Assembly: GCA_033557835.1 (NCBI GenBank)
Contig: JAWQRO010000089.1
Span: forward strand, 1-59,640
Origin: Helochares maculicollis
Lineage: Eukaryota; Arthropoda; Insecta; Coleoptera; Hydrophilidae
Reading direction: 5' to 3'
Length of the DNA: 59,640 nt
Below the pieces are notes generated by a model. The model searched no databases. It saw only the letters and a program-made list of their open reading frames with translations, and had not been told where the DNA came from. How positions within the stretch are numbered: position 1 is the first letter of the stretch; each line of letters begins with the position of its first letter. Positions 20,561-32,936 of this stretch are shown piece after piece. Position numbers and translations under genes: made by a program.

Positions 20561-22740
20561 AAGTTTGATACATGAATACTACAAAAATAATTGAATTCAA
20601 TACCACCATTTAAAATTAATTCAATATTTAACTAAAACATCGATGCCTAGTATTTATTTTCAACATTTTGTCTCATAAAAAAATATATTTTTTTAAATAT
20701 AATTTATTTTTTCAGTTATATTATTTACTGCATATATTCAGAAAATCTGAATTGAAAAGTAAAAAATTTCCATTTCAAAAATAAGTTTTAAGCACATTGG
20801 TCATGAACTAGTATTGAATGAACTAATGCAGTATCTTGCTCTATATATGGAAAGTATTCAGGCAAAAGTAATTATAAACTTGAGTATATAATGTAATTAA
20901 TCCATATATTTGATATTTCTACCGATTTAGAACATTTTTCTAATATATATCTAGATTTTTTTTTATTTGTAAGGCCAAAACAAATAGTGCATATGATACT
21001 GTTTCTTAGAAGCTTTATAGATGTTCATTGAATAAAAATAATTTGGTTGGGTTTTCAAATTTATGTTGATAATGTCAATTATTTCTTATGATTTCAAGAC
21101 ATACATCTGCTGCATATTGCAATCTTTTGTTGAACGAACATTGCAATTACTATTAGACTTATTAAATAAACTCAGTTAAAATTGTGCACGTTAAGAAATT
21201 TCACAGTCAAATGTTTAAAATTGTGTATTTGAAGAATTATATATCAGTTATTTATTATGCCTGTTATGTAGCTGTGAAATTTATTTGCTTTACCTAATTA
21301 TTATGAATTCCTATTTAAATCACTTAAATTGATTTATATAAATGAAAGAACTGTTTCAGTATATAAGTTAACAATTTTGTTTTGTAAAAACTGATGAAAA
21401 GTGAATTTACCATGTGATCATTTCATAAAATTACATTTTGCATGTGTGAGTTAAGATCTAATACCCACATGAAAACATTTAGGAATATAAAACTTAAGCA
21501 ATGAATTATTAAAGTCATTTTATGTAATTTAATAGCATAGGTTTAAAAAGTGATATGAAATTTATTATATTGAATAGCTTAAACATCATTATTTATTTAT
21601 GTAATCATATTATTTAATCTGTACATAAAATATAAATAGATACGAAATATATCCAGATTTTTTTTTCTATGCATGACATTCATTTTCCCTACATCCATCA
21701 TGCAACAAATACCAAAAAACATGGTTTTACAATAAAGACATTAAAAGCAAATATATGTGAAAGATAGCGAAACAATATTTTATTTTCACCTTAGAAGTAC
21801 ATTTTTCCATATTACAATATAAAATTCATTCTGAAAATGTTAAAATTAAAGCAATTAGACTTTTAGAAACTTGTGAAGTTTTAATAATAGAATGACATTA
21901 ATAGCATTTGACAAGCGTGGATATTAAAAAAGTTTCTTGTTTATCTTTGTCGTCGCATTTAATATTTGTATAAATTATTCAGCTCCCAGTTTGTAGATGT
22001 AGATGTAAGCAAGATTATTAAAATTCCAGAAATCTTATTATATTTTTTTGTATATGAACCATCATAAATAATAAAACAACCTTTGTAGGCATGCATAAAT
22101 TTTAAAAGTATTTCTCGGACGGATTTATTTTTTGCGATCTTTTCAAAGAAGCTTTCAATACATGTCCTGTAATCCACGTGCAATACGTCGATTTTGTATC
22201 AAAGACACTGATCAAAGATGACCAATTCGGCTTACTTATTTTATTTTTTCAAATAGTTAATCCCATAAGGATATTACGCGGGCTGCTTTTGAAAAATAAA
22301 AAATAATCCTCATGTTTATGGTTCTTTGAAAGCAGAAATATAGATGCGGGAATTGCAACCCGTAGGGATCAAAAATAAACTAGAGAGTAGGCGAATGGAG
22401 TTGATTTATGTAGAATATTTGCTTTTCTAAATTAATTTCTTATAATGAACGATTGATTTTATGCGAAATTTAAATAAAACGTCAGATTTGCGCATGGTTG
22501 TACCTGGTTATGTATTTCAAGCGATAAAACAATTAAAAGATGTAATTAGAAAATTGCATGGATATATAATTAGCGTAAACGAAATTAATAAAAACAGTCA
22601 TTTGAAGATAATATCCAAGCGTGGAATATAACACGATTCGACGATTCAATTTTCAAAGGAAACTTTTCGCTTTGAATATTCCTCTGCATAAATGCAAATA
22701 AAAGTATTATAATAATCCCTTGAGGTTTGCTCTGCCTTCG
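20561..22740. other. Intergenic, nothing recognised
   Basis: AT-rich region upstream of the ACP gene. The 74-codon minus-strand frame at 21959-22183 lacks recognisable features. Regulatory elements for the neuropeptide gene may lie here but none can be named. Confidence 0.45.
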
Positions 22741-22746
22741 GTTTTG

Positions 22747-22782
22747 TATAAAAGGGCCTTGCGTCGTGTTTTCATCTCAGTT
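22747..22782 (+). promoter_or_regulatory. Core promoter of ACP: TATA box and initiator
   Basis: TATAAAAG at 22747-22754 is followed by an arthropod initiator TCAGTT at 22777-22782. The initiator A (22779) lies 32 bp after the first T of the TATA box, the standard spacing. This predicts a 5' UTR of about 38 nt before the ATG at 22817. Confidence 0.75.
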
Positions 22783-22816
22783 TCAAAGAAGATTCCAAAG
22801 TTGTAACATTCCAATT

Positions 22817-23312
22817 ATGCAATCTCGAGTTAGGTAAGCATACTTTAAATACTAAATTCTATATATTTGTTAATGTCAAATGTATTAAACCAAAACTTAA
22901 GTTTGAAATAAATTTTATATTTTAAAATAATACCTAATATTTTTTATTTTGATTATGTTAAAGACTATTTCTTTACAGATCTGGTAAAATCCATGCAATT
23001 AGCATTGCTATGGTTGTATTGTCACTAGTGGCAATACACTTTTGCCAGGGGCAAGTGACTTTTTCAAGAGATTGGAACGCAGGAAAAAGGAACATCGACA
23101 CTCCTGAATTTCATGCCACTATGAAATCCGCAACTGCTATTTGCCATCTTCTTATAGTAAGTTATCATTTTATAAACAATGAAAAATACAGCAGATAATG
23201 ATTTTTCATCTTATTTTGTGACCAATAGAATCAAATTCGGCAACTCGCCTCCTGCGACATTGCAAGAAATGACGAAGTGGACAGCGTTGGTTCTCCCATT
23301 TTTTCAGGATAA
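22817..23312 (+). CDS. ACP: AKH/corazonin-related peptide (ACP) precursor
   Basis: Three exons, 22817-22833, 22979-23156 and 23229-23312, give a 92-residue prepropeptide. Exon 1 ends in phase 2 (GTTAG/GTAAGC, then CTTTACAG/ATCT), exon 2 in phase 0 (CTTATA/GTAAGT, then CCAATAG/AATC). Residues 1-30 form a signal peptide (hydrophobic core AISIAMVVLSLVAIHF, cleavage after QG). The mature unit QVTFSRDWNAGKR follows directly: N-terminal Gln for pyroglutamate, Gly as amide donor and a KR cleavage site, predicting pQVTFSRDWNA-amide, the sequence known for ACP in several insects. The remaining associated peptide has two cysteines (ICHLL, ASCD). ACP acts on its own GPCR related to AKH and corazonin receptors, and its physiological role is poorly defined. 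The open frame from 23010 alone would miss exons 1 and 3. Confidence 0.93.
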
Positions 23313-23383
23313 TTTTAAATAACCATAAAGTATCATGACTGATAATCAATTTATGGACTAATTAGATTTTTAAGTGATTTAAT

Positions 23384-23389
23384 AATAAA
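23384..23389 (+). terminator. Polyadenylation signal of ACP
   Basis: AATAAA 72 bp after the ACP stop codon, consistent with a short neuropeptide mRNA of about 0.4 kb. Confidence 0.65.
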
Positions 23390-23846
23390 TAGTTTCTTCA
23401 TGTTGCTTAGTGTTTTATTGTCAATATTACATATATTTAATGCAAAATTATACTAACGATACGCTTTTATTAAATAAACAACTTTGTAGTATTATAATAG
23501 AAGCAAAATTCACTATTTTGATGACATTTTAATTTGTCATATACTTATTGGAAACATTTTAATGATTCGAAAGAAAAATAGCTTAGGTCTCATAGCATAA
23601 TTTTTACTGTTAAATATATTGACTGGATGTGTCAGAAGGTCTAGAAGTATCGGGAAGTTGACTCGGGTTAACAAGGTCTGAGATTACATTTTGGCGACCG
23701 CTATACATTCTTCGAATTCGTTAACATGTTTCCAGTCACTGCTTCTGCACACAGCCAATTCGATGTAACTCCTCACGATGACAGTCAATTCAAAATGTAA
23801 TATTTATAGCATGCTGTGATATTTTTCGATATTTATCGATTTCTAC
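23390..23846. other. Intergenic between ACP and ZAD gene C
   Basis: Must contain the promoter of ZAD gene C unless that gene has an upstream non-coding exon. No TATA box or other element is recognisable. Confidence 0.5.
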
Positions 23847-26589
23847 ATGAAAATGAGCAATTTTAATTCTCAAGTATGCGTAAATATAAATAAAATGTGT
23901 AGAGTTTGCATGGGGAGCATAGAAAATAACTTCATCCCCTTATTTACTGCCATAGACAATTCTAGCTTACTCATTGCAACAAAATTAATGTCTTTGGCAT
24001 CTATTCAGGTATAGTTTCTCGTATTAATGAATTAAACTCACTTTTGTTTGCAGTGAAAAGTTATTCTGTTCTTCTAGATATTTCATATAGTATTGAATCT
24101 TATAAAATACAGATGCATGTATCTAAGCTTAACGCAAGCGCTACATACATATACCATGAGAAGAATGTAATATTTGAAGTCGTAAATGATTTATTGGACT
24201 TGGGACACAAGCACTGTCTAAGCTTTCTCATAGCTATATAAATCTTATGCTAGCATCTATAATATGAATACATAAACACTGTCTGTGTGTTCTTAAATGC
24301 TACATCTAATTTATTCTTTTCTATGTTTCCATTAACTATATAAAACTGAAATATAATAAGTATTCTGTCTATAAGTCTATAAATGTTGAAGTAAAAAACA
24401 TTAATGTAATTTTAAATTCTATTTGTAATAAAATTCTAGGTGATATATGGTGACGGCCTTCCGGAAGGCATTTGCCCAGATTGTTCTAAATGCATAGAGA
24501 ATGCTTACATGTTAAAACTTCGCTGCGAAGAATCAGACTCATCTTTAAGACGATATTTAAACGAAAATATTAACTCCAACGCCATTCCAAAAAGCAACTC
24601 GAATATCTTCCACAATTCAATAAATGATCAACAGAATGTTGATGACTTTCATGACAATACCGATGCCTTTTCGGAATCTTGTTCCGTAGATCACTTGCAA
24701 TTGCAGAACAATTGTGTTGAAAATAAATTTGAGTGTGACGTGTGTAAAAGTTCCTTTGCCAAGGAGAGCCAGTTTAAATCGCATTTTAACGTCAATAAAG
24801 AAGTAAGCTGCAGCCTTTGCTACAATATTTATTTCTCATGCTTTAATCTAAGCGAACACTTGAAAACTCACAACAAACCAAATGGAAAAGCAACAAAAAA
24901 TGCATTTCGGGATCTGCATATATGCACTGTTTGTGATGAACGATTTCAGGAGAATGAAAAATTAATTGATCATATGTTGCGTGAGCACACTGAAAAAGAA
25001 GTACAAGAAGAACAAGATAAATCTCAGGAAGAAAGGCTTATTTGCAACATCTGCAATAAGAGCTATTTAAAAGCGAGTAATTTAGCTGCTCATATGGGAA
25101 CCCATACTGGCATTAAACCATTTGAGTGTAAAATTTGTAATAAGCGGTTTACACAAGGACGAGCTTACGCTTGCCACATGAGAACCCATTTAGATAGTAT
25201 AGAAAAACCGCATCAGTGCAATGTTTGCAATAAAGAATTTCCACAGGAGAATCAACTAAGCGCCCATATGAAAATGCACTCAGGCCGATCATTTGTCTGC
25301 AGCATTTGTGGAAAACGGTACTGCAACTCAGGTAATTTAAAGTCGCACATGAGGCTTCATACCGGTGATAAACCATATTCCTGTCATATTTGTGGACGAA
25401 AATTTGCACAGAGTAATGCACATTCATATCATATGAAAACGCATTTAGGGGAAAGACCATTTGCTTGTGAATTATGTCCTAAAGCATTTACAACTAATGG
25501 CCAATTGGTAAACCATAGGAGGCTACATACAGGTCAGTATTTTTAGCAGTATATATAACATAGCAATAAAAACAGTTTTATTGCTATGTTAAATAAATTA
25601 CTATGGAATAATTATAAAGTGGTATCTGAATTTATGATGTTAAATTCATCACGAGAACAAAGTCTTACTGCTGCCGTTAGTCAAAATTGAACGGATTTCA
25701 TAACTTAATTTATCATGTTTAAAGATAAATAGGTATTTGCACAGTACGGTCTTAATACATTCAATAACGTCAAAAATTCCAGCCATTGTATATCAGAAAC
25801 TTTTTTTTTTGCTAGGAGAAAAACCATTTTCATGCGAGATCTGCCATAAGAGATTTACCCAAAAAGTAGCCCACACTATTCATATGATGACCCATACTGG
25901 AAATAAGCCACATTTATGCAGCATTTGTGGAAAAAAATATTCACAGAACAGCCAACTAGTGGAACATATGAGATCGCACACTGGAGAAACATTACAATGC
26001 AACGTTTGTGGGAAAGGATATTCAACAGCTGGAAATTTAGCAGCCCATATGAAGACTCATACAGGGATTAAGCCGCATGTTTGTGATATTTGCAATAAAG
26101 GATTTTATGTTGCCAATAAATTAGCCAAACATATGAGGACCCATACTGGAGAACGTCCTTATGCATGCAGCTACTGTCCTAAAAGGTTTACGTCTTCTGA
26201 TGTTATGAAAGTACATACTAGGATACATACAGGTAAATTATATGATAATAACAAAATGCGAAAAGCATTATGTTAAGATATAAAGAAATAGAATGTACGA
26301 AAAATGATATATGTTTGCATTTAAATTTATTTCTTTTTAAGGAGAACGACCATACCAATGTAAAGTTTGCAATAAAGGATTTACAAGCAACTCACAGTTG
26401 ACTGTTCATATGGGATCATCACATACTTATGTCTGTAGTATTTGCCTGCAAGGATTTACCTCATCTGCAAGTCTTGCAATTCATGCCAATACATGTACAA
26501 CTGAAAATCGAAACTTAAGTGACTCTCATATGTACCCCAATATTGCAGAGACTTACCACATGGGTGATAAAAAATCATTTTCATTATAG
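23847..26589 (+). CDS. ZAD C2H2 zinc-finger protein C, about 15 fingers
   Basis: Four exons: 23847-24008, 24440-25532, 25816-26232 and 26342-26589. Two ATGs lie two codons apart (23847, 23853), giving 639 or 637 residues. Exon 1 (ZAD first pair, KMCRVCMGS) joins exon 2 (GDGLPEGICPDC) in phase 0. Exons 2/3 and 3/4 each split the glycine codon of an HTGE linker in phase 1 (HTG-EKPF, HTG-ERPY), so the finger register is kept. Exon 2 holds one degenerate (FECDVC, no clean second histidine) and eight good fingers, exon 3 five, exon 4 two, the last of type C2HC (YVCSICLQGF...HANTC). Linkers are mostly TGxKP, typical of sequence-specific DNA binding. A nuclear transcription factor is expected. Introns inside the finger array set it apart from ZAD genes A and B. 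Confidence 0.87.
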
Positions 26590-26820
26590 TGCCATGCGAG
26601 ACAAAGTTTTCATATTGGAGTTTCAGATACACACTTATGGTCAGTATTAGCTATCCAATTGTAGTGTTTGTATATTGTTTATACAGGTTGAGCAAGAGAC
26701 AAATATTTAAAAAATTAAGACTTTATTAGCTAATGTGTGGATTTAACTTGTTAAAATAACTCTTAGTTCTAACATGTGTGCTAATTATTTTGAGCAAATA
26801 ATGATGTCTCGGTAACTATT

Positions 26821-28020
26821 AGTTTGGCAACTAAGTAATTGCCGATTTCCCAAATTTGTAGTTGAAGCAGTTTTTATGTGCACATTCCTGTCATAAAATG
26901 TTCATGGTCAGTTAACGTGCTACTGAGATGAGTTTTATTAAGCATTCCGTAGTGAATTTGGACTAATTTGATAAACAGTGAGTGTTTGGAATAAAATAAA
27001 ACATTGAAAAAGAAAACGGACACTATCAGCATATTTTGCTGTATTATTTCCGCAAAGGGAAGGCTTACAAAAAGCTGTGTGCAGTTTATGGTGGTAAAGT
27101 CTGAAAAGAATGACAGTGTCGAAATTGGTTTGCAAAATTTCGTTCTAGAGCTTTTTCACTGAAAGGCAATAAGCGCTCTGGGCGTGCGATATAAGTTGAT
27201 GATGATTTAAACAAAGCAATAATCACTACCAATCATGACAGTGCAACGCTGAGATTGCAGAGAAGCTAAATGTATCAAATATCATGAAGTTAAGGAGATT
27301 CACTTGACAAAATGTACAACACCTGTGATATGCTTTTTAAGAGCATTGAAAATGAACCGTTTTTAAAAAGAATTATTACTGGTGATGAAAAGTGGGTTGT
27401 TATATAACAATATCACTAGCAAATAATCATGGAGTCAACCAAATGAACCACTTCAAACATCAAAACCTGATATTCACAGAGGTCTTGTTATCAGTTAGGT
27501 GAGATTATTATGGTATAGTTTATTTTGAACTCCTACCTCACAACCAGATGATTACTTCTGTTTATATTCATCAATTAACTAAACTGGATGCTGCAATCAA
27601 GAAAAATTGACCAGAATTGGCAAATCGCAAAGGAATTATGTTCCGTCATGATAACACCAGACCCCCATATATCTTTGGTAACTCGCCAAAAATTGTTGCA
27701 GCTTGGTTTGGGATGTGTTATCACACCCACCATACAGTCCTGACGTAACACCATCAGATTATTATTTATTTCCAAATTTACAGAACTTTTTGCAAGGAAA
27801 GGAATTCAATAACAATTATGAAGTAAAACAGCAGTTGACACCATATTTTGCCAATAAAAACCCACAGTTTTACGAACGTGGCATTATGATGCTGCCTGAA
27901 AAGTGGAAAAAGGTCATTGAAAATAATGGATATTACATTTGTAATTAAAGCTATTTTGGTGGGTAAAAATAGATTGTTATATTTTCCTTAAGAAAACTGC
28001 AATTACTTAGTTGCCAACCT
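26821..28020 (+). mobile_element. Mariner with near-intact ends, decayed transposase
   Basis: About 1.2 kb element with inverted termini: left AGTTTGGCAACTAAGTAATT, right end reverse complement AGGTTGGCAACTAAGTAATT. The right flank is TA and the left is TT, probably a mutated target TA. The transposase can be followed in pieces: TGDEKW near 27380, HDNTRPP near 27650, and a clean frame from 27703 containing HPPYSPDVTPSDYYLF and ending PEKWKKVIENNGYY (stop 27946-27948). Several frameshifts and stops lie between, so it is inactive. The terminal repeats resemble those of mellifera/cecropia-type mariners, but the subfamily is not certain. Confidence 0.88.
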
Positions 28021-28089
28021 TATATATGGTATTGCATGAAATGTATGAAGTGATTTATTTATACTTTTATACAATCAAAAGGCAAGAAA

Positions 28090-29230
28090 AACATGATAGG
28101 AACCTTGTGGGGCTAGGCTTCTTCTTTATTTAGCGTTTTATGTTGCCTGTGATGCTTGTCACATTATGACTACTATTATACTATTTGATTATTGGTTTTT
28201 CTTGTTTTCAATTTGTATTTATGTGTTTTCTTTATAAAATTATTGTTGTGCCTTTTTAAAATATTATTCTTCCCCGTAATTAAATTATTTTTTCTTAAAT
28301 CTTCTATCCCTGTTAATTTTCTTGTAAATTTTATATTCTTGTTATCCTTTAATTTAACGTTCTAGTCTTTCCATTCCATGTATCACTTGACATTTTTGCA
28401 TTGTTCTGACAGTGAATATTCATATTTCTCTGGTTTAAAATAAAGATGGTATTACACATTGTTCTGAAAAAATAAACTTGGACTTTAAGAAATTCTGTGT
28501 AATAGAGTTCTTGCGTGTTTCTTAGTTAATTCGTAATTATTATTGATAACAATTTGTACATTTGATTTAATAGATTTATAAGTCTGAAATGAATAATATT
28601 TTACATTATTCCAGTTTTTGACTGTTGAAAGTACTGCATCTTCTAATTTTATGAGGCTTCTATTTCCTCAGGTTCTATATTGATTTTTTTTAATGTAGCT
28701 AGTCGAGTTGTTTTCATATTCAGTATTTTATATCTTTCCTGTTGTATAATATTATCTCAAACCTTTTTATCTAGCTTATCAAATTTATTGAATCCTTATT
28801 TTAAGACTAGCTTTTAGGTCTTTCAGAGTTTTTGATTTCTGTTGTCGATAATTTAGACTGTGATTGCGTTCGTCACATTTTTATTAATTTTATATAAATA
28901 TCCATTCATTCTCTATTTGTTTTCTTCTTACATTGTGTTTTTGCATATAATATAAAGTTTGATTGATCTAATTAGTCTCTGTGATCAATTCCTGCTGAAA
29001 GTGATTCTACTACAGTTACGTCTGTAATTTTATGGCATACTTGACCAACATTCGCAGTCTTTCAATTCTATCACTGATTCTATATTTTCCTACTATCCTT
29101 TTCTTTGCATTGAAATATCCGACTACTACAGAATAGTAAGTTTTGTTTATTTCAATTGCTCCCAAGAATTCTTCATAACAGTATTCTACTTGTCTTTATA
29201 ATCTGCTGTGAGAGCACATACTTGTATAAT
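28090..29230 (-). mobile_element. Decayed non-LTR retrotransposon, endonuclease part
   Basis: The minus strand carries recognisable LINE endonuclease segments: EEFLGAIEINKTYYSVVVGY followed by FNAKKR (about 29180-29100), equivalent to the usual EEFYEEL...VVIGDFNAK, then DVTVVESLSAGIDHR (about 29020-28985), equivalent to VRV-R-A-x-GSDHR. Many stops and frameshifts are present. The plus strand of the whole stretch is T-rich. Borders are approximate, and sequence up to about 29690 may belong to the same insertion. Confidence 0.55.
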
Positions 29231-30138
29231 TTTTAAGAATTTTATTGTCGTATACTCTACTCCGGACAATATTATTCATATTTCTATTATTTTTTTATAT
29301 ATTTTAAATTTTCACCTATGTTATCAATATTTTATGTTCTACCTGGTGAATTGCAGAGATTATTTAATTTAAACATTTTAAGTTGTCTTCCTTTACCTAT
29401 CATGTAAAATTTTATAAAATCCCCTCTATTGTCTCATCCCGTTTTACAATTTCATTGTTTGTTGTTCCATTCTGAAAGCCTTTGCATTTTCATTCTTATC
29501 CTAGATATTCTTTGCTTCCTCTGATTTTCTGTGAGCATTATTATTGGTTTGGTCATAGACCGGTGCATGCCTCTTTGTTTTTTTGTATGCTCATGTGCTC
29601 ACATGGAAAGCTGTTTTGGAAGCTTTCCCCATACTCGGCAGACAGTTTGCTCATTTTTATTCAATCACTAGCATCAATTGCCTAATAATATACAAACACT
29701 TTATAGATATGGTTGTAACTAGAATTAAGACAAATCTGTAAATATATTTTTTATTTATTGTGTAAATTATTGGTACAAATAAAACGTCGTTAAACAAACT
29801 ATTTTCAATATTCAAGCAACTACAAAATATTATTTAGTACAATTTTGGTTTCTTACATCTTAACATTTTGACTTGGTTTAGGAAGGCACAACGATTTCAA
29901 GGAAATTTTGGAAGGATTAAAGTCACAGGTTATCATTTATAATACTTATTAGTTCCTACAAACTACTTCATAATATATTTCTAAACATATGCCTCTTGAA
30001 AATTGAAAATAATACTTCTTTAATAGTAATTATTTTGAGGCTGTTCTTTATCCGCTTGCTAGTGTAATTATTAATGGCGTTGGTGTTGTAAGGTTATTTC
30101 TTTGATCCCTAGTCAATATATAATCAGGATGGAATACA
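29231..30138. other. Intergenic, nothing firmly recognised
   Basis: The left part may be LINE remnant. The rest is AT-rich sequence and the 3' flank of the TMEM216-like gene. No coding frame is supported. Confidence 0.4.
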
Positions 30139-31229
30139 TCAATAATAATCATTTGATTTACAAATTGGTAGCAGTGCAAGGATTCCAAAAATTAATTCGG
30201 CTACTTGAAGAGCGAGTAGAATCGAACAAATTATATATTCGAATCGCAGGACAACACTTTGCCACACGATGAAATAAACTATGCCAATTGCTGATGGTAT
30301 TGTAAATAAAATTGCTACTAAGACAGGCCACCCTGAAATATTTCAAAATTGTAGGACACAAATATCAAATGCATCACTTTTAAAGTTCCAATTAATATAC
30401 ACACAAAAAGATATTTGGGACAAATAAATCATAAGGGAAAACAGTCTTTATTAAACTTGTGAGTTCATAGAAGTGCTGCTTAAAATTTAAGAGAGATTTC
30501 ACCATTCAACCAACTATATGTACTTTAACTGTTTTTAAATTAAATATTATAAGATGTATTTAAAATTAAAAGTATTATAGAACCAAAAGAAGTAATTTAA
30601 TAGCAAATATTTTATATTTTCGAGAACTTTTTGGTCAAAAGAGCATTAAAGCCATGCAAGAGAATTGATACTGGCATGTAGTACAATTAAATCCTATAAT
30701 TTATAATACTTAGAACAAATATGCAGTTGGTTTTAAATCTGGTCAATCATTTAAGCCGAGATTAATGCTTTTAGAAAATATATTTTTTTAAAACATGTAT
30801 ATTCAATTTTGGTTGACAAATAGTGAGTTATAAACTGAATTAGGTGGAAGTAAGATAATTTTTCAAAACAGCTGCTATATTTTATATTATTTACAGCCAT
30901 ACATAAATTTTTATGTTTGTATTGACATAAATAAAATATATACATTGGATACTAGAAATGTTAAAAAAGGTGGGATCTGTTCAATAGATTTCGAGGTAAT
31001 TAATTTTCCTATACTTACATTTCTCCGTTAAATTCCCCTTTCGAGCTATAATTACTCGTATTAATTCCAAAATGCATACTGATATCAAAATCCCAAAATC
31101 TGTGGAAAAATTGGGCAGGGGTAAATTTACTGCTTTTACGATATTTATACCAATTTCACAAACAGCAAATAAACCAAAATAGTACGAGTTTAAATATAAC
31201 AATACTTCGAAAGTCAAAGAGGTGTTCAT
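30139..31229 (-). CDS. TMEM216/TMEM80-family transition-zone protein, copy 1
   Basis: Two exons, 31229-31019 and 30332-30139, joined in phase 1 (GAGAAAT/GTAAGT, TTTCAG/GGTGG), encode 134 residues. TMEM216 (145 residues in human) belongs to the tectonic/MKS complex at the ciliary transition zone. Family features: four membrane segments (about 7-27, 44-62, 74-92, 103-124), the LLYLNSYYFGLF start, the proline pair region KAVNLPLPN, and LELIRVIIARKGNLTEK (54-70), matching IEVIRLFFGTKGNL of human TMEM216. The start is ATG 31229. The frame extends upstream without another ATG. TMEM17 is the nearest alternative family, but the LPLP segment favours TMEM216/80. A second copy lies 1.7 kb upstream on the same strand with identical intron phase and second-exon length. 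Confidence 0.82.
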
Positions 31230-32936
31230 TGCGTGAAAATTTTGAAAATAAATTGCTTCTCTCAAGTTTACAAATAAACCTTTTCAATCAAAACAAATCG
31301 AATAATGGCAGTGTAGCCAACTGTTTTCAAATTGCCAGTGTTCGTTTTGCTGCTTTTCGCGAGGCAAATATAAAATTAATCAAGTGCGAAATGCACTCGT
31401 AATTTCATATTTTCATAAAATATCCAGCGAAGTGAAATTTTGTTGAGGAAATGGACGGTATTTTTAAAATTTAATTTTACAATAAAATGCTGCGCTTATG
31501 GTTGGAGGGAATTGTTTGTGACGTCAAGCGTAACCTGTCGATCAGTAAATTTGAAATTGCGAGGGCGTGTTGGGTTTATATACAAAACCATTAAAAAAAT
31601 CGATCCAAAGTTACGCATCTACTCTTCTAAGTAATTATTATGATAGCGTTGCAGATATTTTATTTTGTTTGCTTGCGCTGTGAGTAGCTGCGGTTAATAA
31701 TTAAAGATAATACAAATATTCTGCAGCATTATCACTGGCTTATGATTATGACACACTTATTTCATATATTCCGATTTAAGCTCTTTAAGTTTATTGATAT
31801 GATATCGTTTAGTTGATATTTTAAGCTAAAAAAGCTATTAGTTAGTTAATGTTTAACTACATCATTATTAATTACTGTTAATATGATTTATGAAAGCATT
31901 TCTTTATAGCTGGAACATAATTAATAAATACAAAGTGGAGTTTTTGTAGGATTGTTGCTGGATAGGCGAGAGTTTTTCCATAAAAATTATAATTCATAAT
32001 ATAGGCATTTAAAATATCTATTCAAAATTGTATATTTACAATTAAAAAATATGTATCAAAAAACAAATGAAATGGAAGAAATAGTAAAATTTTGTTTACT
32101 AATTCAAATACATGTAATATCAACATTTTATCTTCTAGAATGTAAATTACTTTAAGGCCTTAAAACAGGGCACCTCTTAAATTGGTATATCTTACATATA
32201 AAACACATTACATAGAAGAAAATATGGCACAAAATTCGATAATATGACTAGAATATTGACTTGATGTTTAAAAATAGAAGTTAAAAGAAATCTATATAAT
32301 ATTTGCATCACAAAAAAGGACGTCTACAACAATTTATTTCAATAACCATTAAAGCTAAATTTACAGTCTTTATAATGCTAGTGGAATGTAACAATGAAAT
32401 GTCTTCAATAAAAAATCAAAAACTAAGCATTTAAAGTTATAACAGCGACTTCTTGACTTGGCAAGTAATTGTGTCTAGCAAGTTTTTGATTATTGGAATG
32501 TACAATTTCCATGGGGTTTATAAGTTTAAGCTTGAAATTAAGCTAATATATCTGTGTAACTTTCATTACAACAGTAATAATCAATATCATGTTTTACAAT
32601 TATCAATGAATTGATTTATATTATAGTAAATGAAGCTAAAACCATTGTCCATCTGATTGTTCCGTTCGATATTTCATAAAGAAATGTATTAACCTATGGC
32701 TACAATAGTATTTAAAAAATCTACATTTGAATTTTACATCAACCTGAACAATTTTACTAAATATTCAACGATTCTCCAAACTCCCTATCATTATAATTAT
32801 AAAACTTTGAACTCTAATATAAATTCATATAAATTTGTTGACCATGTACGGTCAAATTAGTCAATTTTATTTAATAATACCTATAGCAAAATTTAAGCCT
32901 GAGTCATAATTTGAATAACAATTGAATCTTTGAACA
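31230..32936. other. Intergenic between the TMEM216-like copies
   Basis: AT-rich. Contains the upstream region of copy 1 and the 3' flank of copy 2. No further gene seen. The plus-strand frame at 31440-31634 has no supporting features. Confidence 0.5.

Noticed and set aside
31440..31634. 64-codon plus-strand frame upstream of TMEM216-like copy 1
   Set aside because: No start context, domain or splice support; composition is as expected by chance.
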